From positions 60,864 through 124,863 of the forward strand of contig JAGHRS010000008.1 in the NCBI GenBank assembly GCA_018066285.1: a stretch of 64,000 nt of DNA. The letters run 5' to 3'. This stretch comes from Candidatus Treponema caballi. GTDB lineage: Bacteria > Spirochaetota > Spirochaetia > Treponematales > Treponemataceae. Below, in pieces: positions 38,709 to 46,208 of this stretch. Positions within the stretch are counted from its first letter, which is position 1. Every line of letters starts with the position of its first letter. Made by a program: the position numbers and the translations under genes. The notes under the pieces are model-generated. The model ran no database searches. It had not been told where the DNA came from and saw only the letters and a program-made list of their open reading frames with translations.

Positions 38709-38736
38709 TTGAATATCGAAAAAAAAGGGGCTAGAA

Positions 38737-38742
38737 TATAAT
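38737..38742 (+). promoter_or_regulatory. -10 box for the HD-GYP gene
   Basis: A perfect TATAAT 33 nt before the GTG start. The best -35 (TTGAAT) is 22 nt upstream, too far; a weak ATCGAA lies at 16 nt. Confidence 0.4.
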
Positions 38743-38775
38743 GTAGGGTTAGTAAACTCAGGGATTTGAATCACA

Positions 38776-39969
38776 GTGGATACTTTGCAGCAGGTTAAGA
38801 TTGATACACTGAAAGAAGGGATGATATTCTCTGCACCTCTCTTTTTTGATGACGGGAAAAATATGTTCCTTCCTAAAGGGCATGCTATTTCCGAATATCA
38901 CATGAGTGTTTTGTCACGCTGGAAAATCCCGTTCATCCTGACATGCGGTCATCTTGTTACAAGCAATGAGTCTGATGCTGAGCCGGTTGATCTTGAAGTG
39001 ATTGCCGAGCTTGATGAAGTTGAAGAACTCAGCGATGCTGATGAGGTCGAAGAACTTGAAGACCTTGATGAAGTTGATTACCCTGTACCTGTTGCAGAGC
39101 AAAAAAAAAAATCTGAAAACTACGATGAACTCTACAATGCAACTGTAGAAAAGATTGCATCCGTTTTTAATTCATACCGAAAGAAAATTCCAGTTTCTAG
39201 ATCTGATGTTGATGAGATTTCTGAAGATGTATTCAACATGGTTGAAAAAGAACAGACGCTTGCCATGGCCTATATCATGAATAAAGGCTGTAACGATGGA
39301 TATGCCTCTTCTGCGCTTAATATAGCAATCATATCAGCGACTGTCGCTTTCCATATGCAGATTCCGAGACAACGTATCCTGATGCTCATTACAGCTGCAC
39401 TGCTTCATGATATCGGTATGATGCAGATTCCTGAATCTGTTGTAAATAAGAAGAATATGCTTACTTCCCAGGAATTTGAGCAGCTGAAACTTCATACACT
39501 GTATTCAGAGCGTTTCGTATCAGATACGCTTCTTTTCCCCCGTGAAGTTTCAAATATCGTCATGCAGCACCATGAACGATGGGATGGATCAGGATATCCA
39601 AACGGAAGGAAAGGAAAGGAAATTGATACAGGCGCAAGAATTCTTGCTGTAGCAGATACTTTTGAAGCACTTCTTGGAAAAAAACCGTATCACGATGCCA
39701 TAATAAGTTATGAGGCAATGAAAACACTTCTTGCCGAAAGCGGTACTCATTTTGACTCTGAAGTAATGACAGCGTTTGTTCAGACGATGGGTGTGTATCC
39801 AGTGGGGTCAATAGTCCAGTTGAGTGACGGTTCTGTTGCGAAAGTTATTGAAGCAAGTCTTGATGCTCCGTTCCAGCCTGTTGTTAAACTGCAGGGAGAA
39901 AACGCTCCTGTCATCAGATTGCAGCAACAGAAAGCTTTATTCATAGTGAGAGTTGTTGCCCCTAAATAA
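38776..39969 (+). CDS. HD-GYP domain protein (c-di-GMP phosphodiesterase family)
   Basis: 397 residues. An N-terminal ~60-residue domain (DUF3391-like start), an acidic linker at ~75-102 (DEVEELSDADEVEELED), then HD-GYP at ~145-330: HD in LLHDIGMMQIPE (211-212), a His at 240, and HHERWDGSGYP (265-275). The first metal-ligand His expected near residue 179 appears to be Ser, so activity is uncertain. An 11-A run encodes QKKK at 109-112. The start is GTG. It may degrade or sense c-di-GMP. Confidence 0.85.
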   Translation: MDTLQQVKIDTLKEGMIFSAPLFFDDGKNMFLPKGHAISEYHMSVLSRWKIPFILTCGHLVTSNESDAEPVDLEVIAELDEVEELSDADEVEELEDLDEVDYPVPVAEQKKKSENYDELYNATVEKIASVFNSYRKKIPVSRSDVDEISEDVFNMVEKEQTLAMAYIMNKGCNDGYASSALNIAIISATVAFHMQIPRQRILMLITAALLHDIGMMQIPESVVNKKNMLTSQEFEQLKLHTLYSERFVSDTLLFPREVSNIVMQHHERWDGSGYPNGRKGKEIDTGARILAVADTFEALLGKKPYHDAIISYEAMKTLLAESGTHFDSEVMTAFVQTMGVYPVGSIVQLSDGSVAKVIEASLDAPFQPVVKLQGENAPVIRLQQQKALFIVRVVAPK

Positions 39970-39978
39970 GGGGGAACA

Positions 39979-40371
39979 ATGGAAAATCCTGAAAACACAG
40001 CAGCACAACATCATGAAAGCACCAGACAGATTGGTAATGAAGGTGAAGATACAGCTGCAGCATATCTACAGCAAAATGGATACGCAATCATTGACAGAAA
40101 CTGGCGGACTAGACGTGGCGAGATAGATATTGTCGCAGAAAAGGATTCATTCATTGTATTTGCAGAGGTTAAGAGACAGACTTCTTTTAATCTTGAAACC
40201 CTTCGTGAAAAATTAAATGCAAAAAAACAGAAAACAATTGTTGAAACCGCTAAATGTTACCTGGCAAAACATCGACAATATAATTGTAAGTACGTTAGAT
40301 TTGATGTGCTTGTTGTGGATATGCCGGGCCTTGAGCCGGTTTTTCATATAGAAAATGCCTTTTCGGAGTAA
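39979..40371 (+). CDS. yraN: YraN/UPF0102 family protein
   Basis: A 130-residue nuclease-fold protein. NEGEDTAAAYLQQNGYAIIDRNWRTRRGEIDIVA and VFAEVKRQTS are the conserved family motif, with the E-x-D and E-x-K residues of a PD-(D/E)xK-like site. In vivo function is not established. GGGGGA precedes the ATG. It follows the HD-GYP gene by nine bases and is followed by the FlgM-like gene after two. Confidence 0.9.
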   Translation: MENPENTAAQHHESTRQIGNEGEDTAAAYLQQNGYAIIDRNWRTRRGEIDIVAEKDSFIVFAEVKRQTSFNLETLREKLNAKKQKTIVETAKCYLAKHRQYNCKYVRFDVLVVDMPGLEPVFHIENAFSE

Positions 40372-40373
40372 GT

Positions 40374-40559
40374 ATGAGTTCTACTGCCTTGAAAAATACG
40401 TCTGAGGAAGAATTATCTCCCAAAGTTCGTGAGTTGCGGTTGAAAATCCATGATGAAAATTATATAAATAATGCTATCCAGAGAATTGCGGTAGTATTGA
40501 GCAGACGGATTGTCGAAAAACCGCAGAATCTTAAGGAAGTAGTGAATGGATCATACTAA
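40374..40559 (+). CDS. small FlgM-like protein (tentative)
   Basis: 61 residues. The C-terminal ~45 residues (LSPKVRELRLKIHDENYINNAIQRIAVVLSRRIVE) follow the pattern of the sigma28-binding region of anti-sigma factor FlgM: a basic helix, a short turn with Tyr where FlgM has GxY, then an IA-containing helix. The N-terminal region is shorter than in FlgM, so the call is tentative. It lies 2 bases after yraN and overlaps the next gene by 14 bases, so it is very likely translated. Confidence 0.5.
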   Translation: MSSTALKNTSEEELSPKVRELRLKIHDENYINNAIQRIAVVLSRRIVEKPQNLKEVVNGSY

Positions 40560-40980
40560 AAATCGCGGCGGCAACAGACATTGGAATAATCGTCACGGTC
40601 AGGATAAACGCGGTAAGAAACCCGAACTGACAGCTGAAGAAGTGGCAAACCAGGAAGCCATAAAGGCAATGAAGCAGAAAATGCCTGAATGCCCGATGTG
40701 TCATCAGCCAATTACCGAGTTAGTAACAGCACTTGCAGACAAGGAAAGCGGCGAGCCCGTGCACTTTGACTGCGTCCTCAATAAAATCCAGGAACAGGAA
40801 AAACTGCTTCCTGGTCAGAAAATCACCTACATTGGTCAGGGCCGTTTTGCGGTAGTTTATTTCCCGAATGTTCATGATACGCGGAACTTCCAGATTGAAC
40901 GCATTATCGAGTGGGAAGAGCGCGACAAGAAGTTTGAGTGGAGATCAGAAATAGCCGGTCTTTACAGTCAGGTACATTAA
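40546..40980 (+). CDS. small protein with Cys/His metal-binding motif
   Basis: 144 residues, not recognised. The N-terminal 45 residues are basic and Asn/His-rich (RGGNRHWNNRHGQDKRGKK), suggesting nucleic-acid binding. ECPMCHQPI and, ~25 residues later, VHFDC could form a treble-clef zinc site (C-x2-C...H-x2-C). The rest is beta/alpha (KITYIGQGRFAVVYF). AAGGAAG precedes the ATG, and it overlaps the FlgM-like gene. A terminator follows. Confidence 0.75.
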   Translation: MDHTKNRGGNRHWNNRHGQDKRGKKPELTAEEVANQEAIKAMKQKMPECPMCHQPITELVTALADKESGEPVHFDCVLNKIQEQEKLLPGQKITYIGQGRFAVVYFPNVHDTRNFQIERIIEWEERDKKFEWRSEIAGLYSQVH

Positions 40981-40984
40981 AAAG

Positions 40985-41015
40985 AAAGCCAATCCGCTGA
41001 GGGTTGGCTTTTTTT
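40985..41015. terminator. bidirectional terminator
   Basis: AAAGCCAA and TTGGCTTT form an 8-bp core stem with an A-rich start and a seven-T end, between the convergent Cys/His-protein gene and tatD. Confidence 0.85.
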
Positions 41016-41060
41016 ATGCTCTTTGAAGAAGAAATGAGTAGTGTGCTTTTTCGGCGGCGT

Positions 41061-41987
41061 TCAGTTACCGTACAGGTGGCGTGTGTTCGTAAGTACAAGC
41101 TCTGCCAGCTTTTCCGGAGTGATGCCGCGCCGTTCAGCAATATACGCATACGTGTGTTTAATAAGCAAGGGGGAGTTCGGTTTACCGCGTTCTGGTACAG
41201 GAGCCAGATACGGCGCGTCGGTTTCCAGAAGCAGCATGTCATCAGGAATGTAGCGGATAAGCGTATCCATAGCTTCCTGCTTGCTTTTCTTCGTATAGGT
41301 GACGCCGCCACCAAGCGCAATGTACCAGCCAAGGTCAAGGAACTTTCTGGCTTCTTCAATGCTGTAGGAAAAACAGTGAATCTCGCCATTGTTATATCCC
41401 ATGTTTTTTATTGAATCGTACGAGTATTCAAAAGCGTCGCGCGTATGAACCATGACAGGCAGATTAAACTCACGTGCAAGCTCTATCTGCATTTCAAAGA
41501 GCTCGCTTTCTGCGTTGAACATGGCGGCAGAAGCGAAATCAGCTTCATCCCGATGGTCGGCGCCGGCAATGTTCCAATGGTGGTCGTGGCCACATTCACC
41601 AATGCAGCATACAGAAGGAAGTCCGTCTTCTCCCTTGAGTGAGCGTTCCACGACCGAGCGCAATGTTTTAATCTGGGCTTCTCTGTCTTTTATGGCATCA
41701 GGGTCAGGCCATATGCCGGCTGTATAGCGGATGAGAGCGAGAGCTTCTTTTTTGATATCTTCAGGTGAGCGGCCACTGGCAGAAATCATATCTGAAAGAG
41801 TACCGTTCGTTGAAATGCGGGAAAGGGCATCGGTAATGAGTGCGATGCGCTCAGAAAGATCGCCAGCTTTTGTTCCCGCATCAATGACGCAGGGTACATG
41901 GGAAAGCGCAAGTTCTGCAAGAACAGCAGAAAGATCAAATCCGCGTTCAGAGAGATATGAGAGATGGCAGTGTGTATCGGTGAACAT
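41061..41987 (-). CDS. tatD: TatD-family metal-dependent hydrolase
   Basis: Likely a 3'-5' DNA exonuclease or phosphoesterase of the TatD amidohydrolase group. FTDTHCHLSYL carries the HxH metal ligands, CCIGECGHDHHW the bridging Glu region, VMVHTRDA and GEIHCFSYS further His ligands, and LLLETDAPYLAP the conserved Asp. 308 residues is longer than E. coli TatD, with an insertion before the IGE motif. The track starts at 42014; the ATG at 41987 is preferred because it starts at the family motif and lies 6 nt after a -10 box. Confidence 0.88.
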   Translation of the reverse strand: MFTDTHCHLSYLSERGFDLSAVLAELALSHVPCVIDAGTKAGDLSERIALITDALSRISTNGTLSDMISASGRSPEDIKKEALALIRYTAGIWPDPDAIKDREAQIKTLRSVVERSLKGEDGLPSVCCIGECGHDHHWNIAGADHRDEADFASAAMFNAESELFEMQIELAREFNLPVMVHTRDAFEYSYDSIKNMGYNNGEIHCFSYSIEEARKFLDLGWYIALGGGVTYTKKSKQEAMDTLIRYIPDDMLLLETDAPYLAPVPERGKPNSPLLIKHTYAYIAERRGITPEKLAELVLTNTRHLYGN

Positions 41988-41993
41988 GAGGTT

Positions 41994-42022
41994 ATTGTAG
42001 CGAATAGGGTGCATGCTTGCAA
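41994..42022 (-). promoter_or_regulatory. promoter for tatD (shares its -35 with tRNA-Leu)
   Basis: Minus-strand TTGCAA, 17 nt, TACAAT, then six bases to the ATG. The predicted transcript begins at the start codon. Confidence 0.6.
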
Positions 42023-42045
42023 TAAAGGGGTATTTCCGTTAATAT
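42017..42045 (+). promoter_or_regulatory. promoter for tRNA-Leu
   Basis: TTGCAA, 17 nt, TAATAT; the transcript would start about 4 nt before the tRNA. The palindromic TTGCAA hexamer is the same one used by tatD on the other strand. Confidence 0.6.
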
Positions 42046-42055
42046 TACAATTACT

Positions 42056-42140
42056 GCCGGAATGGTGGAATTGGTAGACACAAGGGACTTAAAATCCCTC
42101 GGCTGTATAAGCTGTGCCAGTTCAAGTCTGGTTTCCGGCA
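42056..42140 (+). tRNA. tRNA-Leu (UAA)
   Basis: Acceptor arms GCCGGAA and TTCCGGC pair perfectly, with discriminator A at 42140. The D-arm includes GGTGGAATTGGTAGACAC. The anticodon stem GGGA/TCCC encloses CTTAAAA, anticodon TAA. The long variable arm (CGGCTGTATAAGCTGTG) is that of a class II leucine tRNA, and TTCAAGT lies in the T loop. The 3' CCA is not encoded. A strong terminator follows at once. Confidence 0.95.
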
Positions 42141-42143
42141 AAT

Positions 42144-42175
42144 AAAAAGGGCTGTTCTGAAGAACAGCCCTTTTT
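42144..42175. terminator. terminator after tRNA-Leu
   Basis: AAAAAGGGCTGTTC-TGAA-GAACAGCCCTTTTT, a perfect 14-bp stem with a four-base loop and terminal T residues. Confidence 0.92.
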
Positions 42176-42187
42176 ATTTGCCAACGA

Positions 42188-42356
42188 GTTTAGTAGTCTG
42201 CGGTGCAGACTACTAAACGTCGACGGGAGGGTAGACAGTAGAGTAATGCCATAAGGCATCACTCTACCTGGGGCATTGACTTTCTCCGTCGCTGGCGCGA
42301 CTAACGGGCGACAAGAAGGCAGATTGGCTTTTGGAAAGACTTATGAATCTGCCTTC
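42188..42356. repeat. intergenic hairpin cluster 1
   Basis: Four consecutive inverted repeats in a 250-base non-coding gap: a 14-bp perfect stem GTTTAGTAGTCTGC with loop GGT (42188-42218); GTAGAGT-a-ATGCC with loop ATAA (42238-42267); GTCGC-TGGC-GCGAC (42288-42301); and GAAGGCAGATT/AATCTGCCTTC with a 20-nt loop (42315-42356). None ends in a T-tract, so they are not ordinary terminators. The third shares its core GCTGGCGC with a hairpin of the cluster at 46478-46568. No ORF is supported here. Confidence 0.7.
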
Positions 42357-42364
42357 AGACGCGC

Positions 42365-42390
42365 AAAAACGGGGCGTAGACGCGTTTTTT
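42365..42390 (-). terminator. terminator candidate after the GH3 gene
   Basis: On the minus strand AAAAACG, an 11-nt loop, CGTTTTT, overlapping the TAA stop of the GH3 gene. A 7-bp AT-rich stem with a U-rich 3' arm. Confidence 0.45.
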
Positions 42391-45295
42391 AGAGCGGACT
42401 GGCATATTTTACGGTTATGCGTTTTATGGACAGTCCTGACTGGGCAAATCTGAGGGAGAAGAGTGTGTGCTTGCCGATGAGCTGCACATTGTTTGAAATC
42501 TTCTTAACTTTTCCACCCGTTCCGTTGAATGTGTAGGTGCAGATCGGAATACCGTTCAGCTGAAGCAGGACAGGCATCTGGGCAAGTTCCGGAGAATCTG
42601 ATGATGCCTCAATCGTGACCGTGTAGTTTCCAAGGTCTGTAATATCAAGGCATGATGACCAGGTGCTTGCTGCGGATGTGTCTATATCCTTTGCGTCAAT
42701 TTTGATGGATGGCGTTTTCACTTCTACAAGTGACGGAATGGTGTAGTAGGCAACATCCTGGGTGTTTGTCGTACAGGCAGTTTCAGGGCGGTTGATTATT
42801 TCAACAAGGTCACTTCCTTTTGGATGCTCTCCGTCGTTCATCCGCTTCCATGCAGGCGTCTTCTTAAGATACGTGATGATGTTGTCGGCAGCACGTAAAA
42901 GCTCGGCGCGTGTCAGCGTGCCCGCCTTAAGTTCTGCTTCAAGATTGTCACCGTGCAGGTTCTTTGATGAATCAGGACAGACCATGTATATGTCGTTCTG
43001 GGCACGCACCATGCTTGCAAGGTCGCTTCTGGAAGGGCCTTTTGTCTCATCGTTTACCTGAGCCCACCAGTCTGTCATCGTGATTCCGGTAAATCCCCAT
43101 TCTTTCCTGAGGATAATGGTGTTGAGGTCGTAGCTGCCGGCAGTCCATGTTCCGTTGACCGCGCCGTATGTCGTCATGATGACATCAGCACCGGCGTTCT
43201 TTACGGCCATCTCGTATCCTTTAAGATAAATCTCCCGTAAGGCGCGCTGGCTTACGGTACTGCTTACGGAATGGCGGCCGGTCTCCTGGTTGTTGCAGCA
43301 GAAGTGCTTTAACGAGCCTGAGACACCTGCGCTATGAAGGCCGCGGATCGTAGCGGAAGCGAATGTTCCCGTTATTAAAGGGTCTTCAGAGAAATACTCG
43401 AAGTTTCTGCCATTCAGCGGGTAGCGGTGAATGTTGACTCCAGGGCCTAAGAGAATATCGACCTGATGCCAGACCATTTCCTTTCCGGTACATCCGTAGA
43501 GTTTTTCTATCAGTTCAGGATTCCACGTGGAAGCCATCATGGTACCGCACGGCATGCTGAACGCTTGGTCGCCCGTGTCGAGCCTCATGCCGGAAGGTCC
43601 GTCGTCGCAGCAGGCGCACGGAATACCGAGCTCTTTCATGTGCTCTGTGACACCGCCGAATCCTGAAGCTGTTCCCGGCGTGACGCGCGGGCTTCCCATG
43701 CCTTCACCGTGGACGATTGAGATAAGGTCGTCATCGGTGAGCTGCTCGAGAAGCGGAGCGTTTTCAAGGCTTGAGAGCATGACGCTGTATTTAGTCTTTT
43801 CTTTGGAGAGCGCTTCATCCCTGTGCTGTACCTGGCAGGGCTTCTTTGCAGTAAGACGCTGTCTGGTGAATGTGTAGCGGTTGCCATATTTGTCGGGAGT
43901 ACCTGTCACATCAAGTTTCCCTGTCTTGCCAATAAGGGATGGATGGAAGCGGTCAAACGTGACGGAAGGAGCAAGCGCTTCGTGCAGTGTCTCTGTCACC
44001 ACCGGCTTTTCAAGTTCAAAGGCTCCGATTAAAGTTGCGCTTCTTACATCCGTGCCAAGATAGAAGCTGTATGTGCCTTTTTCAAGGACCATGCATGATT
44101 TGTTTCCTGTGACGCCCGTGTCATCAAAGCTTGCGAAGTCTGCAAAAGACACTTCAAAAGCAAGGTTTGCCGTTTCTTCCGGAGCAAGCAGTTCTGTTTT
44201 CTTGAAGCCAATGAGGCAGCGTGAAGGCTGACCAAGAAGCCCCTGCGGCTTTTCTACATAGAGCTGGACGGTTTCTTTTCCGCTGAAAGCAGTTTTTCCT
44301 GTGTTGGTGACCTCACAGCTTACCTGAAGCGTCGGAATCGCAGCTTCAATACCTGGAAGCGGTTCAATCACTGAAAATCTGTGCGGCCGTATGCTGAAAT
44401 CTGCGTAACTTAAGCCGAACCCAAACGGATAGAGTACCTTTTCGCGTGCTGCCGTCTCGAAATAACGGTAGCCGACATAGATGTCTTCCTGATAGAGCGC
44501 AATGTCGGTATCTCCGAAGTTGCCGTAAGCGGGATAATCTGTGATTGAAGAAGCGACCGTATCGGTCAGCTTGCCGGATGGAGACACTTTTCCGGTAAGG
44601 ACATCAGCTATGCCAAGGCCTCCGGTCATGCCGCCCTGCCAGGAAAGAAGGACTGCATCAGGTGAAAAGTCGCCGATGAAGCTCATGTCGATGAGGTTTC
44701 CTGTGTTAAGGACGACGACCATGCGCTTGAAAGCGGAGCGCACCGTAGAAAGCATCTCTTCTTCTGTTGCGGTGAGCTGGAAGGAGCCTGCGTCTGCAGT
44801 GTTGTCGTGGTCTTCGCCTGCGGTGCGGGCAATGATGACGAGGGCTGCGTCAGTACGGGATGCTGCGGAGGATGCGAGTTCTTCGCTTACGGACATTTCT
44901 GCCTGACTCCAGGGCTCCGCGCCCCAGCCCATGCCTTTCACGACCGGATTTGCCTTGTCCCACGCGTCGTACACGGAAGCGAGTTCAGCGTCAATCGTAA
45001 GATGCGGCTGATCAGCTTTGGAAGAGCCTGCAGCGGCAGGTGCGCGCTCTGCTTCGAGTGCTTCGACTATGCTCCAGATATGGTCTACGTTTACCATACC
45101 GCCAGAGCCTGTGCCGCTGTTGTAGTAATGTGTCTGCATGCGTCCGAAAACGGCGAGGCGGGTGCCCGTTTCAAAGGGAAGGGCGTTTTTATCGTTCTTC
45201 AGCAGGATGCAGCCTTCGCGTGCTACCTGGCGTGAAGTTTCAAGATATTCGTTCCAGTCAAGAATGTGCTTTTCCATAAGCGTAGTATACTCCAT
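42389..45295 (-). CDS. GH3 beta-glucosidase-type enzyme with swapped domain order
   Basis: A large glycoside hydrolase family 3 protein with no signal peptide, so probably acting on imported oligosaccharides. The GH3 C-terminal-type domain comes first (REGCILLKNDKNALPF; GGMTGGLGIADVLTGK), then a fibronectin-III-like domain (KETVQLYVEKP), then the GH3 barrel with RHFCCNN-type SLKHFCCNNQETGRH and the nucleophile region ITMTDWWAQ. A beta-sandwich end (~870-960) may bind sugar. The track start at 45418 runs into the promoter; 45295 is six bases after a TATAAT, while 45277 (MEKHILDW) is also possible. Confidence 0.88.
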   Translation of the reverse strand: MEYTTLMEKHILDWNEYLETSRQVAREGCILLKNDKNALPFETGTRLAVFGRMQTHYYNSGTGSGGMVNVDHIWSIVEALEAERAPAAAGSSKADQPHLTIDAELASVYDAWDKANPVVKGMGWGAEPWSQAEMSVSEELASSAASRTDAALVIIARTAGEDHDNTADAGSFQLTATEEEMLSTVRSAFKRMVVVLNTGNLIDMSFIGDFSPDAVLLSWQGGMTGGLGIADVLTGKVSPSGKLTDTVASSITDYPAYGNFGDTDIALYQEDIYVGYRYFETAAREKVLYPFGFGLSYADFSIRPHRFSVIEPLPGIEAAIPTLQVSCEVTNTGKTAFSGKETVQLYVEKPQGLLGQPSRCLIGFKKTELLAPEETANLAFEVSFADFASFDDTGVTGNKSCMVLEKGTYSFYLGTDVRSATLIGAFELEKPVVTETLHEALAPSVTFDRFHPSLIGKTGKLDVTGTPDKYGNRYTFTRQRLTAKKPCQVQHRDEALSKEKTKYSVMLSSLENAPLLEQLTDDDLISIVHGEGMGSPRVTPGTASGFGGVTEHMKELGIPCACCDDGPSGMRLDTGDQAFSMPCGTMMASTWNPELIEKLYGCTGKEMVWHQVDILLGPGVNIHRYPLNGRNFEYFSEDPLITGTFASATIRGLHSAGVSGSLKHFCCNNQETGRHSVSSTVSQRALREIYLKGYEMAVKNAGADVIMTTYGAVNGTWTAGSYDLNTIILRKEWGFTGITMTDWWAQVNDETKGPSRSDLASMVRAQNDIYMVCPDSSKNLHGDNLEAELKAGTLTRAELLRAADNIITYLKKTPAWKRMNDGEHPKGSDLVEIINRPETACTTNTQDVAYYTIPSLVEVKTPSIKIDAKDIDTSAASTWSSCLDITDLGNYTVTIEASSDSPELAQMPVLLQLNGIPICTYTFNGTGGKVKKISNNVQLIGKHTLFSLRFAQSGLSIKRITVKYASPL

Positions 45296-45301
45296 AAAAG
45301 A

Positions 45302-45329
45302 ATTATATACAAAAGTTACAAAATGTAAC
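45302..45329 (-). promoter_or_regulatory. GH3 promoter with overlapping palindrome
   Basis: Minus-strand GTTACA, 16 nt, TATAAT. The 15-bp palindrome GTTACA-AAA-TGTAAC (45315-45329 on the plus strand) covers the -35 and part of the spacer, an ideal place for a repressor. Confidence 0.5.
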
Positions 45330-45391
45330 CTGGGTGCACTATACTTTATGTCGGAGTTTCTTGGAAAAGTGCAGTCAGTATAAAAAAAATA

Positions 45392-45400
45392 TGCTATACT
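45392..45400 (+). promoter_or_regulatory. extended -10 for the nucleotidyltransferase gene
   Basis: TGC-TATACT, an extended -10 without a clear -35, seven bases before the ATG at 45408. No ribosome-binding site is present, so a leaderless transcript is likely. Confidence 0.5.
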
Positions 45401-45407
45401 TTGTTCC

Positions 45408-46208
45408 ATGAAAATCACGATTTTTACCGTTCAGGACAGGCAGAATGCCCTTGATTTCATCCAGAAAATAACTAAAGAATGTGACCAGATTGCAGCTCTT
45501 GTGCAGGTTGGTTCCGGTGCAAAGGGTTTCACTGATGCATATTCAGATCTGGATTTTGTCATTGCGCTTGATACAGCAGAATCCATGCTCAGCGTCATGG
45601 ATTACATGCATCAGAAAATAACGGAAAAGTATGAAGTTGTTTATTTTTCACAGGAAGAAACGCGGCATCTTCAGTGCTATGTTTTGTCGAACCTTCTTGA
45701 AATAGACATTGGTTTTGGCAGTTACCAGAATGCAGCCGCCTGGAAACCTGCGTTCAAAGTGTTGTGGGATTCAACCGGTGTTGTTGAAGACAAAATGATT
45801 ACATCGCGCGAATGGATGGACAATGTCATTTTTGGCGATAAGCAGAAAAAAGACGTAGCCGCTGCATGCGATTCAGTCTGGGCACGCTTAATGCATGCTT
45901 CCGTTGCAATAAGAAGGGGTAACTTCCTCCGTGCAGTTGGTGAACTTGAGAATGCCCGCAAAATGTACATCGACTTACTTGGTAACCGTTACCGGCTTGA
46001 AAGCGGCCTTAACCGCGAAATGGACAAACTGCCTGAAAATGAAAAAGTTGCCATAAAAAGCACATTTGTCATGAGCGAAAAACCTGAAGATTTGTGGACT
46101 GCCTTAAAAAATCTTACAGAGCTTGTTTACAAAGAGCTTGAAGGAAATCCTGTCGCGATAACAAAAGACATGTTATACAGGTATTATGATAACGGAACTG
46201 TAGAATGA
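45408..46208 (+). CDS. nucleotidyltransferase-fold protein
   Basis: 266 residues. VGSGAKGFTDAYSDLDFVIAL fits the GS...DxD motif of the polymerase-beta-like nucleotidyltransferase superfamily, and LLEIDIGFGS may provide the third carboxylate. The C-terminal half is helical (SVWARLMHASVAIRRGNFLRAVGELENARK), as in aminoglycoside adenylyltransferases (AadA/AadE type). A resistance role is possible but cannot be assumed; many such proteins have unknown substrates. It overlaps the next small gene by four bases (ATGA). Confidence 0.75.
   Translation: MKITIFTVQDRQNALDFIQKITKECDQIAALVQVGSGAKGFTDAYSDLDFVIALDTAESMLSVMDYMHQKITEKYEVVYFSQEETRHLQCYVLSNLLEIDIGFGSYQNAAAWKPAFKVLWDSTGVVEDKMITSREWMDNVIFGDKQKKDVAAACDSVWARLMHASVAIRRGNFLRAVGELENARKMYIDLLGNRYRLESGLNREMDKLPENEKVAIKSTFVMSEKPEDLWTALKNLTELVYKELEGNPVAITKDMLYRYYDNGTVE

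Noticed and set aside
42188-42356. CRISPR array
   Set aside because: The repeats are unrelated hairpins of different sequence without equal repeat-spacer units, and no cas genes are near.
45348-45383. Possible leader peptide MSEFLGKVQSV before the nucleotidyltransferase
   Set aside because: Only 11 codons, no ribosome site, no terminator-antiterminator structure and no repeated codon to suggest attenuation.
45408-46208. Aminoglycoside resistance gene
   Set aside because: Only the general nucleotidyltransferase motif is visible; specific antibiotic-binding features cannot be recognised, so resistance is not claimed.
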